A stretch of 64,000 nucleotides of DNA from Chlamydoabsidia padenii (GCA_025330725.1 JAIWND010000003.1:1364001-1428000), one strand, 5' to 3'; shown: positions 33,047-44,067, counted from the first letter of the stretch. A program made the numbers and translations. The notes: generated by a model from the sequence alone, not told the origin.

Positions 33047-36000
33047 TTAAAGCAGGTTATGAGACAGATCATCATTTGTGACATCCATATCGAGAGATTT
33101 GATTTCACCACGAGGGAATAAAGTCCGTTTCACGGGAGTCGAGGTATCACCACTGCCCTGAGGAGGTATATCATTATCGTTCAAATTGAGTTTTCCGATG
33201 GCCAAGCTGTCCAAGGTATCACTTTCATCAAGGGTATCATCATCATTGTCATTATTGTCATTATTGTCATTATTGTCATTATTGTCATTATTGTCATTGT
33301 TGTCATTATTGTCATTATCGTCATTATCGTCATCATCGGAATAATCAAAGTCGATATCCGACGCGTCGCTATCGTTGTTGGTATCTTCATCAAAGAGACC
33401 ATTCGTTTGGTATTGTCGAATAAGTTCCTCGTCTACCGGAGCCATATCTTGTTCATTCGATTTATGATGCATTAAGCGTTTACCAATTTTCACAAGGAGA
33501 TCATGCATCACCCAGGGGAAGCTAAAGTAATTACCGTCGATATCGAGATCCCGACCTCGTTCAGTGGGATGATAGGCGACATAGTACCACGCAGCTGCTT
33601 TTGCTTCCATTTTTTGCTGAATATTGTTGCTAATATTTTGTTGTCGTTTATTTCTGTTATTCTTACCACGCTTTTCGTTATTATTATTGTTATCTTCTTC
33701 CTTGAGTTTTTGTTCCGCCTTGATATCATCCTTGAATTCCCGCCTAAAATCTTGTTTCCATTGTCGACGCATAGCTGCCGCCGCTACTACAGTTTGTTTT
33801 TGCGCCTCATAGTCAGACTTTTTCGTGGACCCATGAAGCCATTTGACAACAAACCCCGAGACAAGTTCAGCTTCTGTCTTGATACCAAATTGATTCATCA
33901 AAGCCTTCACATCCAAGTTATATTTTTCAAGAGATTGTCGAGCACTGGCTATATACCGTTCCATGCCTGGCAACCGGAGTCGAGTATCGTAAACAATTTC
34001 ATCCACCAGCTTTTCTTCATAGCCATCATATTCCGCCTTGTCGATTTGTCGATACATTTGACCGAGCACCTTTTCGGATTTGTAGGTTGATTTGTCTTCT
34101 TTGCCCATAAAATCAGGGTAGCGGTCCACCCGTAAGTCTCTATCCATTTCAGCAGGTACACCAGTTTTAGGGAAATCTAATTCGTGTTTCAAAAATAGTG
34201 GGTTAGGCACAGCCGTCTTCTTCTTCTTCTTCTTCTTCTTTTCTTTTTCTTACCAACTGCAGTTGAGTGAAGTTTGGCTAACTGTTGACATCGTAGATCC
34301 ATGGCACCTTTTTCAGAGTCATCAGCCAAAGCCAAGTGAGTATTTGCGATTTGACCCAGATTATCGTTGTTGATGTACTTGATAAAAAATTCTTGAATAT
34401 CCTCGGTAGTGACTTGAGCTCTTGTCTCTGGTTGAGGTCCTGTATAATCCATAGGCTTGTGGTTGATTATAGATGGTTTCAATGTTTGGTCCCATATAAC
34501 CCTAAGTTTAGTTATAAACAAATATGAATGTTAGTAACCATACCCCATCACTCATTGCAAGATTTTTTTTTCAACTTGCGAGTATTCGTCGCCATCGAGA
34601 TCACCGCCAGAGCACATACTTGGAATGTCTTGAGACCCCACCGAGGGAAAGACAACAACATCCTTTAGATGTTTGAGACTAGGACAATCCACACCTTTGA
34701 CCACACGGATATCACCAGGATGGAAGCAAGGGTTTCGGTAGACGACACAATCACCAACAATCGCCTTTCGATCCCTTGGAGATGGTCCAGAGGTTACCTG
34801 ACAAAAGATTTCACCTTCATTGAGCACACCCGTCTCGTCAACCACACCAAACAAAAGGCACCATTTTGGATAGGAATTTTTGCTTTTTCCTTGAGATTCT
34901 TTAGCATCCGCAACCGAAACACGTTGAGGAGATTCTTGATAAAAGGGTCTTTTCGTTCTAGAAAGCCAGCACCAACAATGTCCGCCATAAAGCTCCGGAT
35001 ACCAAATGAGTCCGAGTACCTGCGTAAAATCTTGGTAGCTTCTTTAGGGTGAGCCAGCATACGATTCAGATCCTTGATAGTAGCCCGGAATTTTGACATA
35101 AAGACATTATCCTCCACACCAAGTGTTGATAACAAGGTGATGGCTTGTCGATTCAAATAGGCCGAGATATTGGAGGAAGTGCGCACGATTTCGAGCATGT
35201 AGTGATCAGAGTTGAATTTGACTTGACTAGGGCGGAGCTGTATTTTACGGCCTTTTAGTTTGTTGGAGACCATCAAGACACCTTTAGCACCACCGAGACG
35301 GAATTGGAAAGCAGAAGGAATGCAACGGAGTGACAATCGTTTCCTAACATCATCAGCCAAATCGCATGAGATATTACCCACACCATCAGAGAAGGTATAG
35401 TCATTGATCACAATATCATCAATGTATTCCACCTGATTCAGTTTCAGTTTCATGATAGCCATTGTCGAAGAGAAACACTACAAAGACGCATAAAAAAGGA
35501 TTAGTCTAGAGTAATCTTGGGGGTGGGGTGTTATCATATAACTTGCCTGACCTATGCGAGCTGCATGTTTTGCAACAATCTTGATATCCTTAAAGTCACC
35601 CATCCAAGACCGAATCGCCTTTGCATCCACCATAGAGAGTTCCGATTGTCCATTGTGATCAACAAACGGTGCATAGAACCAACAACCATGTTCCCGAAGT
35701 TGAGAGCTTGAGAATCCGAGATATTCATACTTCCGATCACCAAATTGGATACCATTCTTGAGCGTGGCGTAGATCCTTGTCGATATATCAGAATCCAAAT
35801 CACTTTTAAATGAGGGAGCCACACGCATCTTGCCTTCATCAGAGAATTGCACCCGAATAAACCGATCTGCAGAAGACTTGAAATAACGCACGACCCGGTT
35901 GGCGGTCTCCACGGACATGGGTTCCACAATGATCGTTGTGGGAGTGATAATGACCTTTCTTAAGACCGAGCAATGTTCGGGCATTCTGCGTTTATGTTTG

Positions 36001-37209
36001 ATACTTGATGGATGCTTTTTGTAAATGTTCTTGATCGCTGCTGTTGGGTACCACACACGCTTCTTTTGTTGAGCAATGAGTTCGAGAATACCACAAGCAA
36101 TAGTAGGATTCCACGAGGCCAATAAATCATAAAAAGTGTCGTCCAGGGTGCGTTCCACCAGGTAGTTGGCCGAAATGTTGCATTCGAGGTGATAGAGTAC
36201 GTCAAAGTTGAAACGAGCCGCCCGATAATTGTGGTCCTTGGGAGTCGGTAGTTCATGTGCATTGATCACGGTGATTCGCTCTAGTCGCTCCAAATGGTTA
36301 TCACGAGGCACCAAGTTATGATCTGCCATACCCGCCAAAAGCTTCCTTAACCAATGTTGCTGTCTTTGCGCAGGTTCAAACTTGATCCGCCAGACAAGCC
36401 AAGTACCAATACGAATATCACTATTTCCAGCGGAAATCAACATAGGGTCTTTGCTTGATATAGGAAGATCCAAGTCCAAGTGGTCCCGTGGGATCTTGTT
36501 TACCCGCCGTTTAATCTTTTTGAAGAGATCAATGATTCCAACCACCTCAAAGATCTTGGCAGGCTCATTCAGGGGAATCGTCAAGTAGGTTGTTGGTCCC
36601 ACGTTTTCCACCACTACATCGTTGCTGATATTGCCAAATTTGGATTCCATTTGATACTCCTTGCCCATGTGTTTAAAGTTCACCTCCACCATTCGCCTTC
36701 TATAGTCCACCGATAGTTTGACACCTGTGTTTATCGTCCATTCTTCAACAAATTCATTCGATTTTAGCATGATACCCAGAGAGAGCGATATGGCAAAGCA
36801 TTTTGTTGGTCGATGTTCAACGGAGATCACTCGGCCATATACCATATGCACCAGTTGATCATTAACGATGATAGGATGGTTTATATCAAATTTCTTTGGC
36901 ATAACGCTACACAAACAAAACGTGGGTAAATCAAGTTAACAAGTTGGTAGAGATTAATGATGCTAACCTGAATTCAACAGTGGCAGTTCCTTTGAATACA
37001 CCATATTCGTCCTTGTCCAATTCAACGCTGTAAATGTATCCATACTTTTGAAAGGCTTTTAAAATGTCTTTTCTTTTTGTCTTTGGGTTAATGTTGGAGA
37101 CAATGATACTTTTGTTTTCCCTTGTCCGATTGTCGTGTCGAATAAGTGAAGCATACGTACTTGGCATATGGAATATAATAGAGGGGTCAAAGGGGTCAAA
37201 GATGTCCAT
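33047..37209 (-). CDS. RNA-dependent RNA polymerase of the RNAi pathway, with one apparent frameshift
   Basis: Cellular RdRP that makes double-stranded RNA for Dicer. About 1,290 residues in five exons: 36968-37209, 35547-36906, 34580-35477, 34254-34501, 33047-34176. The N-terminus carries an RRM (IIVSNI ... KGTATVEF). The core contains ARIGQ/CFSST, DGVGNIS, FRLGGAKGVL, VYRNPCFHPGDIR and the catalytic CSGGDLDGDEYS/VIWD (DLDGD metal site). Introns 2 and 3 use GC donors (CAG/GCAAGT and CTC/GCAAGT), both needed to rebuild conserved motifs. In exon 3 the frame before about 34866 (KIPIQNGA) and after about 34852 (LFGVVDETG) differ by one base; exon length is one short of what the phases demand. 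The first ATG in the RRM exon (37209) is used, with a presumed 5' UTR intron above. A (TTGTCA)n-type repeat encodes an acidic Asn/Asp tract (33241-33350). Confidence 0.9.
33240..33342. repeat. in-frame minisatellite coding Asn/Asp repeats in the RdRP tail
   Basis: Tandem TTATTGTCA units (nine bases) repeat about ten times within the RdRP last exon, giving a DNN-repeat of roughly 35 residues. The unit length keeps frame, so copy number can vary without breaking the gene. Confidence 0.8.
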
Positions 37210-37944
37210 CTCTATTATTCCATTCATTAAAGAAGAGATAAGTAAACGCTTTTTTGTCTTGTTGCCATTAAAGCTTACCTGTAAGGGCACCAAAATAAAA
37301 AACTGAAAGAAAAGTGATTAAAGGTCAAACACTCTCAAACTCAAATTTTGTGCCTTCCGGGATTGAATCAATGCATTCAGAGTACAGTCACTTGACCTGA
37401 CCCTCCTTGAAAGTTTTATATGATAGTGTTTTTGATATATTCTTCAATCACTCGGGGCGGGGTTTGAACATTTATCAAAAACTCGTTTTGAACTTGCATG
37501 AAACTTGGTACTTTCCAGAAATCGGCAACGATGATTGTACACTTATTATTATCAGGACAAAGGAGACAAAATCGATGAAAATGGTGGTAGCTATTGTTTG
37601 CTGATCATCCATCCTTTGTAATTAGGACGCTTCCAATTAGAAAGAGGGTGATCCTTTGTACCTTATAGCATCGATCGGGGTTTCAGCTGCGGTTTTTTCA
37701 ATATTCGAATCCAGGGACCTGAGATACAAGTCGACCCAACACAAATATTAAAGACAAAAGTTTATATTGTTGTAGTCAGTTTCTTTATTATACAAGTTAA
37801 ATTCACACAAACAATATCTATTCAAGCTAAAAAAAAAAGTAAAAACCCCATCTACCAAATACAAGCTAAAAGGACTAATATAAGAGGAAGAGTGTGTGAG
37901 CATAAGAGGGAGACAACCAGAGGTAGTATATGGAAGAGAGGTGA
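37210..37944. other. RdRP upstream region and Rsm24 3' flank
   Basis: Likely contains the RdRP 5' UTR with an intron (donor ACAG/GTAAGC near 37278 in minus orientation, acceptor ATAATAG near 37213). A CGGGGCGGGGTTTGAAC element is at 37452-37468. No other gene is supported. Confidence 0.4.
37454..37468 (-). promoter_or_regulatory. GGGGCGGGGTTTGAA element upstream of RdRP
   Basis: Reverse-orientation variant of the recurrent element, 245 bp upstream of the ATG but closer to the presumed transcription start given the 5' UTR intron. Confidence 0.35.
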
Positions 37945-37950
37945 TTATTC

Positions 37951-37985
<35 letters not shown>

Positions 37986-38752
37986 CTTGTTGAGGAGGAC
38001 GCGCCCATTCCTTAGGGAAGACCAACTTCTTTTTGGGTTGTGGTAAATTAAGAGGGATATCGGCGAATGTATCCTTATCATCCTATTGATATATATATAT
38101 ATATATATAAAGAGAGAGAATTAGTAAGTATTGCTTCCCCTAACCAATCCATTTGTTACTTACCTTGGCTTCCTTTAACAAAGACTGTAATAAATCACCC
38201 ACGTATTTCTTGTTTTGAGTCGCTTTAGGGAACTTTTCACTTGACATGATCAGCTCGTCCGTATCCACATGGTATCTTGGTCCCGCCAACAACAAAAACT
38301 TGTGGCGTTGTTCACTAGTCAGTTTCAAATCGGACACCTTGACAGAAAGAACGACTTTTCGTTCGACAGGATGACCTTCACCGCAATAAGTATAAGTTTT
38401 ATATTTGATAATGTCTTCTGCAGTAGGAGGAATGAAGGTTTTGGCGTATGCTAAAAGTGAAAAAAAAAGTTAGTATATCGTTGTGTGCACCAGTTTACTT
38501 CCACTTACCACTGAGCTTTGGTAATTCGTACTGGGTCTTTCGTAGATATTGACGTACATTGCGAATGTTTTCAAAGAGGTTGTGTCCAATAGTCGTTTGA
38601 TCGTCAAAAGCAAAGGTTTCCATATGTTCCACATCAAATTTCTTTTCGGGTTTTCTGAATCGGGTACCTTGACGTCCGGCCATGACGACACTTGCCGATG
38701 AGAAGTGACGAATCATGGTAGGCGCTTTCGATCGAGTGGTGGTGAGAAGCAT
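37945..38752 (-). CDS. RSM24: mitochondrial small ribosomal subunit protein mS35 (Rsm24-like)
   Basis: Component of the mitochondrial ribosome small subunit, 222 residues in three exons (38509-38752, 38164-38450, 37945-38082). The N-terminus is basic and serine-rich (SKAPTMIRHFSSASVV), a likely mitochondrial presequence. Family features: GHNLFENIRNVRQYLRKTQYELPKL, AKTFIPPTAEDIIKYKTYTY-GEGHPVERKVVLSV, LTSEQRHKFLLLAGPRYH, DELIMSSEKFP and NKKYVGDLLQSLL. The C-terminus ends in a run of about 13 glutamines (CAA repeat at 37950-37986), unusual for a mitochondrial ribosomal protein. A promoter element lies 72 bp upstream. Confidence 0.9.
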
Positions 38753-38823
38753 CGTTAATTAAAAAAGAAGAAGAAAGGGAAACAACTTGTTATGTTTTTT
38801 GACCCCCTCCCAAAAAAGAATAC

Positions 38824-38837
38824 TTTTCAAATCCCGC
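38824..38837 (+). promoter_or_regulatory. TTTTCAAATCCCGC element upstream of RSM24
   Basis: Consensus copy, 72 bp upstream of the start codon. Confidence 0.5.
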
Positions 38838-38940
38838 ATTTTTTTTTGTGGGCTGCGTCGAAAAAGCCACCACCTGTCAAAGTGAAGACTTTCAGTTACC
38901 GATCGTGTCTGTCATTGATCTTGATCACTCGTAATAAACG

Positions 38941-39310
38941 TCTAGGATAGTCTAGGATAGTCTAGGATAGTCTAGGATAGTCTAGGATAGCCTAGGGTAG
39001 CCTAGGGTAGCCTAGGGTAGTCTAGGGTAGTCTAGGGTAGTCTAGGGTAGTCTAGGGTAGTCTAGGGTAGTCTAGGGTAGTCTAGGGTAGTCTAGGGTAG
39101 TCTAGGGTAGTCTAGGGTAGTCTAGGATAGTCTAGGATAGTCTAGGGTAGTCTAGGGTAGTCTAGGGTAGTCTAGGGTAGTCTAGGGTAGTCTAGGATAG
39201 TCTAGGGTAGTCTAGGATAGTCTAGGATAGTCTAGGATAGTCTAGGGTAGTCTAGGGTAGTCTAGGGTAGTCTAGGGTAGTCTAGGGTAGTCTAGGGTAG
39301 TCTTGGATAG
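38941..39310. repeat. 10-bp minisatellite, unit TCTAGGGTAG, about 37 copies
   Basis: Thirty-six near-perfect units in register from 38941 to 39300 plus a degenerate last unit. Variants are TCTAGGATAG, clustered at the left end and middle, and CCTAGGGTAG. The blockwise pattern of variants suggests recent unequal exchange. The unit contains TAGGG as in telomeric repeats but with a different period. Non-coding: TAG stops occur throughout. Confidence 0.97.
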
Positions 39311-39335
39311 CCTAAAGCATGATCTGAAGAAGGTG

Positions 39336-39338
<3 letters not shown>

Positions 39339-39404
<66 letters not shown>
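39339..39404. repeat. about 66-bp T homopolymer
   Basis: Uninterrupted T run, the longest in the window, directly between the minisatellite and the Tc1 relic. On the minus strand it is a poly-A immediately downstream of the transposase relic, so it may be a former A tail or a slippage product. Confidence 0.9.
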
Positions 39405-39407
<3 letters not shown>

Positions 39408-39415
39408 CACGCGTT

Positions 39416-39900
39416 TTATAACCTTTCTTTGTTGAGACACATGTCAAAACATTTAACAGAATGAGAAACAAAACCATTGAAGTCACTTAAATATAAACTA
39501 TCACACGCTTCACTGATTCTAGTCATTAGGGTCTCTTTTTCGAGAAACTTATTTCGCTTCACTTTACTCTTGACAACTGACCAGAACTGCTCAATTGGAT
39601 TCAGTTCGGGAGTGTATGGAGGAAGATATACGAATCTGTATCCTCGTGAATTGATATACTTACCTATATCAGTTGAGCTATGAATAGGAGCATTATCCAT
39701 GACAAGGTAGTGTCCCTTCATTTCAGGATACTTATCCATTTCGTCGAGAGTAGCTTTTACAAAGCTTAGATAATGGCCTGTCACTGTCCCTGTGCTATAA
39801 CCATCAGTCGCACGTCCAAACTTTCTGTTTTTTCGTATATGAGTGATGTTCCTGGATTTAGTCTCTTCGGGGTTTCCGGGTTTTCTGTATTCAAGTCCCG
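39416..39900 (-). pseudogene. Tc1/mariner-type transposase, C-terminal half
   Basis: Open for 39416-39784 and recognisable to about 39900. It shows TGHYLSFVKATLDEM, the second catalytic aspartate in VMDNAPIHSS, YLPPYTPELNPIEQFW with the catalytic acidic residue, and KVKRNKF, as in DDE_3 transposases. The N-terminal helix-turn-helix and first aspartate are missing, and no terminal inverted repeats were found nearby. Confidence 0.7.
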
Positions 39901-40402
39901 ATGAGGAACAAACGATCTCTGCAATCGTATATAGTCATACTGGTTATGACAAGGCATCTTTTCCTACTATCTTGGCTTTCAAAAAAAGTCAGGAAACATG
40001 TCGAACTATCTGCCTCAAGATGATCTGATCTTTTAGCTTGTCTCATGGAAATCATCTCTATGCGTGTGTGACAGAAGGTCGACAATAAAAACATAAAGTG
40101 GCGTAACTATATTCGGTAGATTCTTTATTTAGTGTATGCAACTTGAAGCCAGACCGGATGAATCAGTACCCACCCACAGTGTGCCACCAAAAACGAGACA
40201 CGAGGTATCGGTCATTGAAATAAATGATCCCAAAATAGACAATTACCCAGACTAACCATTTTCACTTGGTCATTGACGTTCCTTTATGTCGATCAATTAC
40301 TATATATTTATTATAAAACAAAAAGAACTACTAGACTAGGTGTGTGTTTATAACTAGGATACGGGAATTATTACAGAGAGATAGAGTCTTGATCCTTTTC
40401 TT
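39901..40402. other. spacer between Tc1 relic and CYSTM gene
   Basis: Probably contains more degraded transposon sequence at its left side. Nothing else seen. Confidence 0.35.
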
Positions 40403-41010
40403 TTAACAGCAGATTTCATCGATTTCACCTATATAAATTCATAAAAGAAGCATCAGTATCTGTGGCACCATCGTTCGGTTAATAGGTTTTTTTTATGTAT
40501 CACTTACAGCAACTGGAGATGACGACAATGATGACAGACAATAAAGTGGGTCAGTAAAAAAGTTTCTTTCCCACCCCCACCCCCTGATACTTACCAGATA
40601 GCTTCAAGAGCACAGCAACAGCAAATGGCTTCCAAACATCCCTTAACACAACCACCGCCTCGTAATCTATATAGAAATGAAATCATCATGCCTACATGAG
40701 TACCAACCTTGCTCATTTGTGGTGGATGACTTACCTTAACATGGAGTTGGTGGCGTTTTCTACATAAATCAGATGCAAAGTAGAGTCAATACATACGCAA
40801 GTCTGTTTTTATGGAAATCAAGTACTTACCATCTTGTTGCTTCAATTGTTCAGTGGCATTGACTTCACGGTCAGTGGTCATAGAGAGTTGAGGAGCAGGG
40901 TAAGCTTGAGTAGTGGGCATAGCAGCAGGTTGGCTACACAATACATAGACAAAGTGAGTATCTATTCATCATCCGCTAATAACCATTGCCATTCTTTTTT
41001 ATTACCTCAT
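40403..41010 (-). CDS. CYSTM-type small cysteine-rich membrane protein with micro-exons
   Basis: Predicted 78-residue protein built from six coding exons: 41006-41010 (5 nt, ATGAG), 40830-40933, 40735-40759, 40595-40666, 40508-40512 (5 nt) and 40403-40428. The N-terminus (MSQPAAMPTTQAYPAP) is proline-rich; the C-terminus reads GGGCVKGCLEAICCCCALEAICCC then EIDEICC, the cysteine-rich tail-anchored CYSTM module found in small stress-tolerance proteins of fungi and plants. All phases are consistent. Without the 5-nt exon the frame ends early in a shorter Cys tail, so splicing could create two C-termini. Confidence 0.75.
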
Positions 41011-42077
41011 TTTTGATTGATTGATTGAATGAATAAATTGGATAAAAAGGAAGAAAAGAGATTCGAGATCAGTTTCTCGTTTTTATAGTTTCTATTTTTT
41101 TTTTATTACCTGATTCCGATATTCGATCCCCGCCACCGGCGCTGGCACTGCCCGAGCAAAAGGGCTTGGCAATTCAATCTATTCTAAAAACAAATTTTAC
41201 GTTAGTTCATGGACCATACAGTCAAACCTTTGGAAATTGGCGTTTTCACAAAAATAATTGTCACTTTCATAAAAATGATTGGCCAAAAGGCAAAAATAAT
41301 TGGCGGGAATTGCAAAATAAAAGGCACAAACTCAATTCTTTTTGTCTTTTTGGCCAAAAATATTTGTCCATGCCAAGTAACACAATGCTTATCCAAATAT
41401 TATCCTATTATAGATTTTTTCAAATCTAGTAGAAATTCTTGGCAAGCAGTAAAGTACAGAGGCTCCACCCCTAAAGTTCGCTTTCCAAAAAACTGAAATC
41501 CATTTTTTTTATGGCCCAAAGTTCGCTTTTGATTAGCTAAAGTTCGTTTTTGTAAACTGCCCAAATTCGCTTTTGCATTACTCAAGCTTAGACACATAAA
41601 TATTTTTTACAACAGCAGTTTTACAAAAACGAATTTTAGTTCTTTGGAAACCGAACTCTGGGGGTGGAGCCACTGTACTTATCATCAATTTTTATAAAGA
41701 ACATCGAAAGTAGTACCTCCTCCCCCCGCACACCCTTACATCTCTGAATAATGGGTTTCCGAATTGAGACCCATTAACATCATTATCTTTTAGAAGAGTT
41801 ATTTTTTGTTACAATGTTTTGCTTTGTGTTGTGTGATATTAGGTGGATACAATACGCTTTTATTGTAAAAATAACATAACTTGAATTTTTGTTTTTTGGT
41901 GATACAAGAAGGGTAAATGGACTATGAAACATACCATCTGCCAAAGGATTTCGTTGTTTTTATTGGACCAAGGGTAGTAATAATACTTCATAACTCAAAT
42001 TATATGTGAGTAAGTAACAGACATGGTATACAATATGGAATATAGAGGGCTTGGGTGACCTATAAAATGGTAACAGA
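41011..42077. other. spacer containing a MITE
   Basis: Apart from the MITE (separate entry), contains short internal repeats such as AAAAATAATTG (41255-41310) and no credible gene. Confidence 0.45.
41453..41679. mobile_element. MITE with 37-bp imperfect terminal inverted repeats
   Basis: Left end AGTACAGAGGCTCCACCCC... (41453-41489) and right end ...GGGGTGGAGCCACTGTACT (41643-41679) are inverted copies with about five mismatches. The TACAG/CTGTA ends with a central TA are as expected for Tc1/mariner-type elements with TA target duplication. The 227-bp interior has no ORF but repeats AAAGTTCGCTTTT. The same GGAGCCACTGTA end occurs alone at 45370-45381. Confidence 0.75.
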
Positions 42078-43922
42078 TTAGAAGTCAACGGACGGCTTCA
42101 CATGTTTTTGTTGGTGAGTATTCAAGATTCTGTCTAAATCCAAATCAACATGTGCGGAAGATTTCCTTTTGCGATTGTTGCTTGCAGTTTCTGAACAGTA
42201 ACTATCGTAAAATTGCTGGAGCATTCTTAGCTTATTCAATTGCATACAGAACGGGGGCAAATCGTGAAGTGAGGCGGGGCATTGGACTTTCATCAGCTCA
42301 AACATAACGCTGGCACCACTCGCATGTTGAGTAAAGCCGTATGCTGTTATGTTTAATCCTAGATTTGGGACAGAAATATGTAAGCTCAAAACATGATGCA
42401 AACTGTCTAGTTACTTTACCTATAGCTTGTAACACTAGAATGCATTCAGTATTATATTCATCATACCCATTACTTGCAAATAAAGCCAGTCTCAACAAAT
42501 CACCGTGTGTTTGGTGCGCATTATTCTTTTGGTAATCCGCCTTAACCTCCACAAAACCTGTATATTGGCTGATTCGTCTTTTTTCGATCAACACACATCC
42601 ACCATCTGGTCTCTTATGATAGTTTTTAAGATCGGTTTTTGTGTTTAACCTATTAAATGAATAAAGAATTAAATATACTGCCTAATAAATTGTTTCAGAG
42701 TTCATTTTACCACAAGAATAACTGCGATTTTTCTGGCTTGTGAAAAAGTGGCGATAGAATAGGTTGCAAATACCCATTAATTAACTCTGTCTCCTCCACC
42801 TCATGTTCCAACAAATTTTCGGTAGGAAGAATATTCAATCTAAACAATTAAAGTTACATAAATTAAAACGCGCTGCATATTATATGTTTACACATCTTAC
42901 AAATTAATAAGAACATCTACAAGTCTTCTATCTTGTTTGGAGGCTTTCTTATAAATATCAAACAGTGCCAACTTGATCGAATCCCTTTCATCCTTTCCAA
43001 CGTTAAAGCTCTAAACAAAAAGTGTGAGTAATAATCATAAATTAAGACTATTGTATCTTACACCAAATAATCTTGTAATATCATTGAAAGTATGTCTTTC
43101 AACTTTTACATCAGAAATGTAATTGTTAAGCATATTTTTGTGAAGTTCCTCCATGTCTATTTGTTCATACGTGTGGTTTTTTTTTAACAGAACAACATTT
43201 TGGAGTGAGCTGCGGGCGAAACAGTGTGTCATTAATTATGTTACATCGAATCAAAACTTTTTTACTTACAGTATTTCAAACATATTGCTATTAACAAATA
43301 ATCCATCTGTTTTTGCTTTTGAAAACGATTTATACTGAAATTTTCGGAATTCTTGAAGATATGAAGGCGTCTCTTCACTTGAACTAATACGACTTGAAAA
43401 GGCTTCTTCGTTTGTAGTAAACGTTTCTTCCTCGCTATCACTGGGCTCTGAACTATCAATATTGTTGCTATGATTGTTGCTATGATTGTTGCTATGGTTG
43501 TTGCTATGGTTGTTGCTATGATTGTTGTTAATATCTTGCGTGTTAATCTTTTGCGTCAATAAACCAGTGGTTGATTGTAATATAGGTATAGAAAGTTTGA
43601 TTTTTTCAATTTCTAAGGCCTTGTCAGCTTGTGCTTCAAACCATAATGTGTCGAAATCTAGAATCAAGGAGGGACATCTTTTTGCTTCGGGAAAGAGTTT
43701 TTTGTACTCCTTTCTGAATTTTATGAGCAAATTCTTTTTACTGTCGGCAGCATTATCGAATTGTTTCATAAACTGTTTGATCAAAGAAATGTGTTTGTCA
43801 ACAAATATATTCAAGCCTTTTTTTTTCGAAGTTTTAAAAAACTTCTCTAACTCTTAACAAGGGAATAAGTGAGTAATTCATTTGATCATTCCGATAGAGC
43901 TACCTTCTGATATTTGAGACAT
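42078..43922 (-). CDS. PD-(D/E)XK-like nuclease-fold protein of a Mucoromycota-expanded family (intact)
   Basis: Seven exons in consistent phase give about 499 residues: 43904-43922, 43270-43852, 43062-43209, 42901-43010, 42711-42839, 42420-42649, 42078-42358. Start MSQISEEL at 43922. The N-terminal 190 residues are charged and helical with an (NNHS)n repeat and an acidic SEEET region. Then INGYLQPILSPLF, and the likely active site: KRPDGGCVLI and, 15-20 residues on, GFVEVKADYQ, a PD...ExK pair. A GDLLRLALF helix, CILVLQAIGLNI strands, and a C-terminal helix ELMKVQCPASLHDLP follow. The order and spacing match the broken copies at 1402-2121 and 26047-26512. I take the family to be a restriction-endonuclease-like fold from the motif; no function is known to me. 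It could be a domesticated or mobile-element protein, or act in DNA repair, conflict or silencing. Confidence 0.7.
43462..43534. repeat. in-frame TTGCTATGATTG 12-bp repeat
   Basis: About five tandem 12-bp units encode (NNHS)n in the N-terminal part of the PD-(D/E)XK-like protein. Multiple-of-three unit length preserves the frame. Confidence 0.85.
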
Positions 43923-44067
43923 GAGCGAAATAAGGGATTGTCAAAAAAAAGCTCGCGTCTTACTTGGATGTGCTATCATGTCTAAGCCCAGACATCGGTT
44001 ACACCTCAAAACGTATACAATACGCGTCATATTCCCAAGAATTTTTTTTTGTTTTCTTTTTTCTCTT

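Noticed and set aside
33181..33402. Met/Thr/Ile repeat protein on the minus strand
   Set aside because: Shifted-frame reading of the RdRP Asn/Asp minisatellite.
34798..34806. GTAACC as a splice donor in RdRP exon 3
   Set aside because: It falls inside the conserved CQVTSG...DCVVYRNPCFHPGD segment; using it would remove coding sequence and still not repair the frame.
38941..39310. internal telomere array or CRISPR array
   Set aside because: The unit is 10 bp with no spacers and does not match TTAGGG; it is a plain minisatellite in a eukaryotic genome.
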